DNA of 21,495 bases. It comes from a virus. A program made the position numbers and the translations under genes. Under the pieces are notes generated by a model that was not told the origin of the DNA, searched no databases, and saw nothing but the letters and a program-made list of their open reading frames with translations. The stretch lies in IMG/VR virus record IMGVR_UViG_3300028738_000082, positions 1 to 21,495 of that record. One strand, 5' to 3'. This document shows, piece after piece, positions 7,665 to 12,215 of the stretch. The first letter of the stretch is position 1, and every line of letters starts with the position of its first letter.

Positions 7665-9110
7665 ATGAACCACCAACCACCAAAACCAAAAAAACTTATT
7701 GTAGCTATTTTTAACTACAATCACAACGAAAACGCCCAGCGGTTAAAGGAAATTTTTCAGCCGTACTTCCCGACTTACATTTTCGATTCAGGGTCTTCTC
7801 CTGAATGTCCGAACGCCATCCATTATGAAAACATCTACTACGGTGGCATGCTTAATGAACTTATTAAAAAAGGCAAGAATTATGAATGGTGTTGCCTAAT
7901 CACATCGGATGTAGAGATTGCTGACGAAATGGTGAAAGCCATTCCTGAAAGAATGATGCAGGTGTGGAATAACCCACAAGCAGGCAATTATCAACCATCT
8001 TGTGTTCATCAGGGGCGTTCACATGACTATGGATACAATAAGTCCACTGGAAACTTCCGTTCCGTGCCCTACTTTGAAGGGTGGTTCCAAATGTTTAGGA
8101 CAAGTTTGGGATTTTCGGTGGACTTATCTTTAAATCGCATAGGTTGGGGAACTGACCTTTACTTGTGTAAGCGCGCACGAAACAAAGGACTAATAAATAT
8201 AGTCGATGATGCCGTAGCTGTATTGCACCCAAGAGAAACTGGATTCAGTAATTATGAAGCTAATCAGCAAATGTTGGCATGGAAAGCGACTCTACCTGAT
8301 TTTGAAAACCAAATTAAAACCGGTATCGGTATAATCTGTTACGAGGGTACTGAGCACTTACGGGAGATCATAGAGGAGATCCGTGATGAGGTTGACCACA
8401 TAGTATTGCTTTGGTCAGATAAAAGTTATATGGGTAAAGACTGCGACCCAATGGACAAGGATGAGACGGACCGACTTATACTCGATGGGCTGGTTGACAA
8501 TATTATCGAATTTCCAGTTATTTCTTACGTCCCTCCTCGTGAACAAGAAACCATCCGACGTAACCAGGGACTTGCATACTTCCAATCTATCGGAATTGAT
8601 TATGCTTTGATTATGGACTCAGACGAGTTCTACCATAAAAAGGAGTTTCATTCAGCAAAAGAGGTTGTACGACAATGGCTGCCACAAGCTACATATTGCT
8701 ATTACAAAAATTACTACAAGTATAAAAACTGTGAGCTTCAGGATGATTGCTTTCCAACTCCGAGAGTAGTTCCATTCTTGTGTCATACGTCACAACGGTT
8801 CAAGTTTGATATTCCGTTCGCAAATCCGTCCGACCCAACACGTAGGATGTGGACTCATTGTAATATATTCTTCCAAAAGGAGCAAATTACAATGCGTCAC
8901 TGGAGTTGGATACGGAAAGATATTCGCAAAAAGATTTTAAACTGGTCCAGTATAGATGTATTCCCGAAACACGAAATAGACGAAATGATTGATTATTTTG
9001 AAAAGTTCGATGTAAATCAAACAGTGACGAGAATACCGCACAAGATTTTAAAGAATAAGGTTGGAGTAAAATTTGATGAAGATGGCAGAAACGAAGATAC
9101 ACGAATTTGA
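7665..9110 (+). CDS. Protein with two glycosyltransferase-like (GT-A) halves
   Basis: 481 residues. The first half begins with a Rossmann-like strand (KKLIVAIFNYNHNENAQRL) and has TSDVEI at residues 80-85 in the position of a GT-A DxD-type metal site, followed by a W/G-rich acceptor region (YFEGWFQMFRTSLGF...GWGTDLYLC). The second half restarts at about residue 215 with GIGIICYEGTEHLREIIEEI and carries IMDSDEFY, with the DSD triad at residues 318-320, the classical nucleotide-sugar/metal motif of family 2-type enzymes. It has no signal peptide or membrane helix, so it should act in the cytoplasm. Being between the portal gene and other virion genes, it may glycosylate a virion protein; host surface or DNA modification are alternatives. 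Substrates unknown. Confidence 0.7.
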   Translation: MNHQPPKPKKLIVAIFNYNHNENAQRLKEIFQPYFPTYIFDSGSSPECPNAIHYENIYYGGMLNELIKKGKNYEWCCLITSDVEIADEMVKAIPERMMQVWNNPQAGNYQPSCVHQGRSHDYGYNKSTGNFRSVPYFEGWFQMFRTSLGFSVDLSLNRIGWGTDLYLCKRARNKGLINIVDDAVAVLHPRETGFSNYEANQQMLAWKATLPDFENQIKTGIGIICYEGTEHLREIIEEIRDEVDHIVLLWSDKSYMGKDCDPMDKDETDRLILDGLVDNIIEFPVISYVPPREQETIRRNQGLAYFQSIGIDYALIMDSDEFYHKKEFHSAKEVVRQWLPQATYCYYKNYYKYKNCELQDDCFPTPRVVPFLCHTSQRFKFDIPFANPSDPTRRMWTHCNIFFQKEQITMRHWSWIRKDIRKKILNWSSIDVFPKHEIDEMIDYFEKFDVNQTVTRIPHKILKNKVGVKFDEDGRNEDTRI

Positions 9111-9468
9111 TCCGGTAATATATCCAAGAAAATTATGGGTATGTGTGAATGCTACCAAGGAGAGTTTATGTACCACATTTGAATTTGACGGAACTGAAGC
9201 TGGAATCGAGGAATCTTTAAGGAAAAATTCAGCAGCAGTTTGTTCGGTTACTCGAATATCGGATGATTCTGTTGGGGTATTGGTATTCACAGCACATAAG
9301 GCATGGCTAATAGGTTCGGTTATAGCTCACGAATCTGTCCATGTAGCAGATTACTACTTTGAAGGACTAAGTATGACAGCACAGACGTTTGAATGCGGTA
9401 ACGAGCCATACGCATATCTTGTTGGTTGGGCTGCAAAATGTATTAATCAGGCGAGAATAAGTAAATAA
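9076..9468 (+). CDS. HExxH-motif protein, putative zinc metallopeptidase-like
   Basis: 130 residues from ATG 9076 (a TTG at 9073 and an ATG at 9082 are alternatives); all starts overlap the end of the glycosyltransferase gene. The key feature is VIAHESVHVADYYFEGL: H85-E86-x-x-H89, a zinc-binding HExxH helix, with a possible third ligand in GNEPYAY (Glu110). The N-terminal half is beta-rich (LWVCVNATKESL, VGVLVFTAHKAWLIG). Very small HExxH proteins of this kind, with AHE.VH..D and NEPYAY segments, are familiar in Bacteroidetes phages without a defined function. Capsid or tail protein processing is possible; there is no experimental basis in the sequence. Confidence 0.65.
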   Translation: MKMAETKIHEFDPVIYPRKLWVCVNATKESLCTTFEFDGTEAGIEESLRKNSAAVCSVTRISDDSVGVLVFTAHKAWLIGSVIAHESVHVADYYFEGLSMTAQTFECGNEPYAYLVGWAAKCINQARISK

Positions 9469-9488
9469 AAACTAAAAAAAATAAATAT

Positions 9489-9683
9489 ATGCTAACCACC
9501 CTAGGAAGAAATAAACCAAACGGCAAAACTGCCGCAGTAATTGAAAATATAGACGGCAGTGTCTACCTGAATACCTACAAACAAAAGAACGGAATGTCCG
9601 ACTTCTCTAGTTTAGTTGAATCCGTATTGTTAGACGATGCAAGAATTAATTCTATTGTTGAGTATTACAATAGACTAAAGTAA
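9489..9683 (+). CDS. Small hypothetical protein, 64 aa
   Basis: Last gene of the portal operon, 20 nt after the HExxH gene and followed by a terminator. It starts MLTTLGRNKPNGKTAAVIEN and ends with an acidic/hydrophobic helix (LVESVLLDDARINSIVEYY). It contains no Cys, signal peptide or membrane helix. Position and clean codon content support it; function unknown. Confidence 0.55.
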   Translation: MLTTLGRNKPNGKTAAVIENIDGSVYLNTYKQKNGMSDFSSLVESVLLDDARINSIVEYYNRLK

Positions 9684-9716
9684 ATAAATTATATATTCTG
9701 GTTTTTCCATTTTTCG

Positions 9717-9754
9717 TACCCAAGTTGCTTGTGAAAGTAGTTTGGGTATTTTTT
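9717..9754 (+). terminator. Intrinsic terminator of the portal operon
   Basis: Stem TACCCAA (9717-9723) pairs with TTGGGTA (9742-9748), followed by TTTTTT to 9754. It separates the portal operon from the promoter of the large non-coding RNA. Confidence 0.8.
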
Positions 9755-9777
9755 ATATGTTAAAGTTTCGATGAATG

Positions 9778-9809
9778 TTTGGAAAATAGAAAAATGTGAT
9801 ATATCTTTG
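9778..9809 (+). promoter_or_regulatory. Consensus Bacteroidetes promoter of the large RNA
   Basis: TTTG at 9778-9781, a 20-nt spacer, then TATCTTTG at 9802-9809: both elements and spacing match the Bacteroidetes -33/-7 consensus. Predicted start is near 9814-9816. No reading frame follows for 900 nt on this strand, so it drives a non-coding transcript. Its sequence is closely similar to the promoter at 10649-10680. Confidence 0.8.
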
Positions 9810-10306
9810 TGGCATCAAAATTCGTTTGATGTTTATTTGAAATTTCGTAAGACGAGGGGGCGGTTCCCTCCAGCTCCACACAATGTCAGTTATTGTAGCT
9901 AACCTGTCGCTTTAGTACAGTTCAATGTGTTTATCGAGCATGGTCGGTTTAAGGGGCTGATATAGTTATTGATTACGGACAGAGTAGGGTAGAAGGAGAA
10001 TTTTGTTAGCTATAAAAGGCAAAACTATCAACACGTTTAATGCACCGCTTAGAGCAGTAGCGTAAGACCGCAAGGGAGCGAAATCCACGAACATCAGGGT
10101 GAAAGTCCCTGTTATTTGAGACTTAAAGTATTTTTGGAGGTTGAATCAAACATAGCGGTTGTCATTGTCTTGACTACGATACGGGGATGTTTGCAAATAA
10201 GAATATGTTATACCTCACTAGATTTAGTAACATATTTGGAGTATGGTTGATTCGTAATATTCATAACCATATTTGCGAAAACGACTGACACCGATAATTC
10301 GGTAAA

Positions 10307-10378
10307 TGGGACGATAGCTTAATAGGCAAAGCAGCGGACAACTAAGCCGTTTATGTGGTTCAACTCCACGAGTTCCAC
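10307..10378 (+). other. tRNA-like domain inside the large RNA
   Basis: Folds as a cloverleaf. The acceptor is TGGGAC/GTTCCA (10307-10312/10372-10377). The D arm is GCTT/AAGC with an 8-nt loop containing GG (10317-10332). The anticodon-like arm is AGCGG/CCGTT (10333-10337/10347-10351) with a 9-nt loop. The T arm TGTGG/CCACG has a canonical TTCAACT loop (10354-10370). The anticodon loop is abnormal: it has 9 nt, or 7 nt with A in place of U33, and no encoded CCA follows. A working decoder is therefore unlikely; it is either a decayed tRNA or a tRNA-mimicking structural element. Confidence 0.6.
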
Positions 10379-10574
10379 AATCCACAGAGCAGAATCAAAG
10401 CGTTGAGAGTTCAAGAGTAAAACACGCCCAATATGTAAATAGGCAGAAGGGAACGGAAAAGCACGGTAAGGTAACACAAAGTAAGGTAGGTGCATTAAAG
10501 GTGAATATGGTAGAATTTGAGCTAAAATTCGATGAACGCAGCGAGTAATCGCAAAAGAAATGTCGTAAGACGAG

Positions 10575-10610
10575 CCCCACACTGGGTATTGCAGTGTGGG
10601 GTTATTTTTT
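10575..10610 (+). terminator. Intrinsic terminator of the large RNA
   Basis: A 10-bp perfect GC-rich stem, CCCCACACTG (10575-10584) with CAGTGTGGGG (10592-10601), has a 7-nt loop and is followed by TTATTTTTT. It is one of the strongest terminators in the window. Confidence 0.9.
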
Positions 10611-10648
10611 ACCATAAACATATAATTTCCTTAAATAAATATAAAACG

Positions 10649-10680
10649 TTTGGAATATAAAGAAATGGGTTGTATCTTTG
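10649..10680 (+). promoter_or_regulatory. Consensus Bacteroidetes promoter of the small-gene operon
   Basis: TTTG at 10649-10652, a 20-nt spacer, TATCTTTG at 10673-10680, followed by TGG as in the large-RNA promoter. The predicted start near 10686 leaves a leader of about 23 nt before the ATG at 10709. Confidence 0.75.
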
Positions 10681-10708
10681 TGGGGTAAAAAATAAATACA
10701 ACAAAAAA

Positions 10709-10867
10709 ATGAAAAAATTTAAGAAAGGCTATTTTAATAAATTAATTAAGAGGGAAACGATAAAAATTAAACCTGCTTCATCATCTCCATTGAATATGGT
10801 AGATGCACCACTTTTTGCTTCGAGCGTAGGGGTTTTAAGGAGACTCTATCCAATTAATTCAAAATAA
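10709..10867 (+). CDS. Small basic hypothetical protein, 52 aa
   Basis: The frame is open upstream to a TTG at 10670, but that lies within the promoter -7 box, so the ATG at 10709 is taken as the start. It begins MKKFKKGYFNKLIKRETIKI, a strongly basic N-terminal half, followed by a Ser/Pro and hydrophobic half (PLFASSVGVLRRLYPINSK). No family recognised. It is the first gene after a consensus promoter and 6 nt before the next gene, which supports expression. Confidence 0.55.
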   Translation: MKKFKKGYFNKLIKRETIKIKPASSSPLNMVDAPLFASSVGVLRRLYPINSK

Positions 10868-10873
10868 AGCTAT

Positions 10874-11083
10874 ATGACAAAACAAGAAGTAATCGAATTA
10901 ATTGAAGCTGGACAAGAAGTCAAAACAGTTACCGATGCCCTTGGATTTTACACATTCTACATAGAATCGATGGGTTTAGGCTTATGTGCATATCACCACA
11001 GTAACGCCGATATGTGTAATGGAACTTGGTTTCAGGTGCAAGAGAATGATGAAATATTAAATATAATTTTAACACCGCAATAA
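10874..11083 (+). CDS. Small hypothetical protein, 69 aa
   Basis: Starts MTKQEVIELIEAGQEVKTVT, an amphipathic helix, then an aromatic beta-rich section (GFYTFYIESMGLGLCAYHH) and an acidic end. It contains two Cys and two adjacent His but no recognised metal motif. It is the middle gene of a three-gene operon, 1 nt before the next start codon. Function unknown. Confidence 0.55.
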   Translation: MTKQEVIELIEAGQEVKTVTDALGFYTFYIESMGLGLCAYHHSNADMCNGTWFQVQENDEILNIILTPQ

Positions 11084-11084
11084 A

Positions 11085-11351
11085 ATGGAAGGTACACTTA
11101 TAAGGCTTAAACGCAAAGAAAACATTGACGGAAGAACTGATTCCGAAGTAGCCGATGCAATGATACAGAGTATGGCAAAGCAACTTATCGCTGATGGTTA
11201 TTTGAGGTTCTGGAAATCCGAAGGTAAAATGGAAGCTGAAATGGACATCGCGGACGATACTTTAAGATTACCTGCGTGGGGTAGAGAATTATGGAATCCG
11301 TACAGTAAAGAAGAAACGGGAAGTGAAGCTGTTTGGAGAAAGAATAAATAA
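11085..11351 (+). CDS. Small hypothetical protein, 88 aa
   Basis: The product begins MEGTLIRLKRKENIDG, has a helix AMIQSMAKQLIADGYLRFW and an acidic centre (EMDIADDTLRLPAWG), and ends in a polar tail. The helix followed by DTLRLPAW resembles short Bacteroidetes phage proteins, but I assign no function. It is followed at once by the terminator at 11358-11384, which closes this operon. Confidence 0.55.
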   Translation: MEGTLIRLKRKENIDGRTDSEVADAMIQSMAKQLIADGYLRFWKSEGKMEAEMDIADDTLRLPAWGRELWNPYSKEETGSEAVWRKNK

Positions 11352-11357
11352 TAAAAT

Positions 11358-11384
11358 AAGAGCATCCTAACCCGATGCTCTTTT
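11358..11384. terminator. Bidirectional terminator, left copy
   Basis: AAGAGCATC (11358-11366) pairs with GATGCTCTT (11374-11382). It has T residues on the right, and an A-rich left flank supplies T residues for the opposite strand. It ends the small-gene operon. Confidence 0.75.
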
Positions 11385-11486
11385 ACCACCCAGAATATAA
11401 ACCAGCATAGTCGCTTTCGTTAAACTCAACCTAAACCTCTTTCCTCTCTTTCCCGTCCAACACAAATATCACACGCTATATCAATG
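11383..11486 (-). pseudogene. Terminase large-subunit 3' fragment, inactive
   Basis: Read leftward, this fragment encodes the same C-terminus as the intact terminase (ESDYAGLYSGW then stop) but has two in-frame TAG codons, one replacing the Tyr of ALIYR and one replacing the Glu of EVEF. Ten codon differences from the intact gene are synonymous against four amino-acid changes. It therefore seems to have diverged as a working gene (probably in a related phage) before being cut off and decaying. Nothing upstream of the CATTGATATA segment matches the terminase. Confidence 0.85.
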
Positions 11487-11510
11487 TCGAATGGTGTTTA
11501 TCATCTTGAT

Positions 11511-11531
11511 TATTAATTATTAATTATTAAA
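11511..11531 (+). repeat. Short tandem repeat TATTAAT x3 in the helicase leader
   Basis: Two exact copies of TATTAAT and a third ending in A lie 18 nt before the helicase start codon. AT-rich Bacteroidetes leaders often look like this. No TAnnTTTG box is seen nearby, so the promoter of the helicase gene remains unidentified. Confidence 0.4.
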
Positions 11532-11548
11532 TTTAAAACAAAATTATT

Positions 11549-12079
11549 ATGAAAACAACTTGGAAAGAATTTATTGAATGGGCTATACCCAATGAAATTG
11601 AAAGAGAAGCGTTTCGAGTATTTGTAAAGAATGCGATTACTGGAGTCTGCAACGATAAAGCGATGTTATTGTTCGGAAGTGGAGCTAACGGTAAAAGTGT
11701 ATTAGCCAATTTGCTTTGCAATATAGTTGGAGAGTCTGGTTTTGTAGATAGTGGCTGGATAAGCCGTTCTTTGCCGTTAATAGAAGGAACACGTATCATG
11801 TTTATTGATGATGGTCTTAATGGGTTGGTCAACTATGATATTTTGGAAGGCATTATTGATAAGTCACCAATCTATATTGAGGGTCATGGAGAATACGCAC
11901 GAGTATTAACAGATTTTCCGAGTATTATTATAGTTGAAAATAAATTACCAAAATTCGATGGTGTACTAAGTAGGTCATTTATCATAAATATGCCAAACAT
12001 TCCAGAGAAGCCAAATCCACAACTTTTATCGGAGCTTATTGAGGATTTAGATACGATAAAAGAATGGTTTTTAGCATAA
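11549..12079 (+). CDS. Stand-alone SF3/D5-type helicase core
   Basis: 176 residues. Walker A is GSGANGKS at 43-50, and Walker B is RIMFIDD at 82-88 with the double Asp. A sensor-type IIIVENKLPKF follows, then LSRSFIINMP with a candidate arginine finger. This is the order of superfamily 3 / poxvirus D5-like phage and plasmid primase-helicases. Those proteins are normally 400-900 residues with an N-terminal primase and C-terminal winged helix; here only the ATPase core is present, beginning with a short helix (MKTTWKEFIEWAI). It would hydrolyse ATP and possibly unwind DNA as a hexamer. Its position among virion genes, flanked by terminase-derived repeats and terminators, marks it as a cassette-like insertion. 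Confidence 0.75.
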   Translation: MKTTWKEFIEWAIPNEIEREAFRVFVKNAITGVCNDKAMLLFGSGANGKSVLANLLCNIVGESGFVDSGWISRSLPLIEGTRIMFIDDGLNGLVNYDILEGIIDKSPIYIEGHGEYARVLTDFPSIIIVENKLPKFDGVLSRSFIINMPNIPEKPNPQLLSELIEDLDTIKEWFLA

Positions 12080-12080
12080 A

Positions 12081-12215
12081 ATAAAATAAGAGCATCACCC
12101 CCGATGCTCTTTTACCACCCAGAATATAAACCAGCGTAATCAGATTCCGTAAACTCGACCTCAATTTCTTTTCTTGCCTTACCATCAAGCACAAATATCA
12201 TACGATATATCAATG
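12081..12215. repeat. Right copy of the diverged direct repeat
   Basis: Terminator hairpin plus the last 104 nt of the intact terminase gene; partner of 11351-11486. Confidence 0.85.
12088..12111. terminator. Bidirectional terminator between helicase and terminase genes
   Basis: AAGAGCATC (12088-12096) pairs with GATGCTCTT (12103-12111) around a 6-nt loop. The flanks are A-rich on the left and have a short T run on the right. It lies exactly between two convergent stop codons and can serve both strands. Confidence 0.8.

Larger units (their letters stand above)
9815..10610 (+). ncRNA. Large structured non-coding RNA, about 800 nt, family unassigned
   Basis: Bounded by a consensus promoter and a perfect intrinsic terminator, with no plausible rightward protein-coding frame. 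It is richer in G than the surrounding genes, and hairpins are dense. Examples: TCGT-AAG-ACGA (9845-9855 and again 10563-10573); GAGGG/CCCTC (9854-9858/9866-9870) next to CAGCTCC (9871-9877), which pairs with GGGGCTG (9953-9959); CAGGG/CCCTG (10095-10110 region); a 9-bp stem AATATGTTA/TAACATATT (10202-10210/10228-10236); TATGGTT/AACCATA (10242-10248/10265-10271); CCGA-TAAT-TCGG; GNRA-capped GCGA-GTAA-TCGC (around 10540-10551). A tRNA-like domain lies at 10307-10378. Size, phage context and the tRNA-like element recall the GOLLD and ROOL RNAs, but this is resemblance only. A group II intron and a tmRNA were considered and judged less likely. Confidence 0.75.
11351..11486. repeat. Left copy of a diverged direct repeat (terminator plus terminase 3' end)
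   Basis: Matches 12081-12215. The first 32 nt (hairpin region) are nearly identical. The terminase-derived 104 nt (11383-11486) differ at 21 positions by my hand alignment, about 80% identity. The two copies bracket the helicase gene. Confidence 0.85.

Noticed and set aside
7228-7689. A 153-codon minus-strand frame opposite the portal gene
   Set aside because: It is a shadow of the portal gene with low-complexity Ser/Val content and no promoter or partner genes on that strand.
9953-10056. A standard one-piece tmRNA starting GGGGCTGA
   Set aside because: The start resembles tmRNA, but no matching 3' acceptor follows, and the GGAGAATTTTGTTAG stretch does not give a credible tag peptide. Only the permuted arrangement remains as a weak resemblance, listed as a finding.
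10095-10110. GGTGAAAGTCC-type hairpin suggesting a group II intron
   Set aside because: That phrase occurs in group II intron domain I, but I find no 34-nt domain V, no GTGYG 5' boundary and no reverse transcriptase gene, and the unit has its own promoter and terminator and interrupts no gene.
10307-10378. A functional tRNA gene
   Set aside because: The acceptor has only six pairs, the anticodon loop lacks U33 in the 7-nt form or has nine bases otherwise, and no CCA is encoded; kept as a tRNA-like domain instead.
10319-10621. A 100-codon open frame on the minus strand inside the large RNA region
   Set aside because: It is antisense to a transcript with strong promoter, terminator and tRNA-like features, begins at the terminator hairpin, has odd composition, and no minus-strand promoter is seen. 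It is best explained as a by-product of structured RNA sequence.
10603-10695. Inverted match of GGTAAAAAATAA (10684-10695) with the terminator tail of the large RNA
   Set aside because: Twelve low-complexity A-rich bases arise easily in this AT-rich DNA; there is no second supporting feature.
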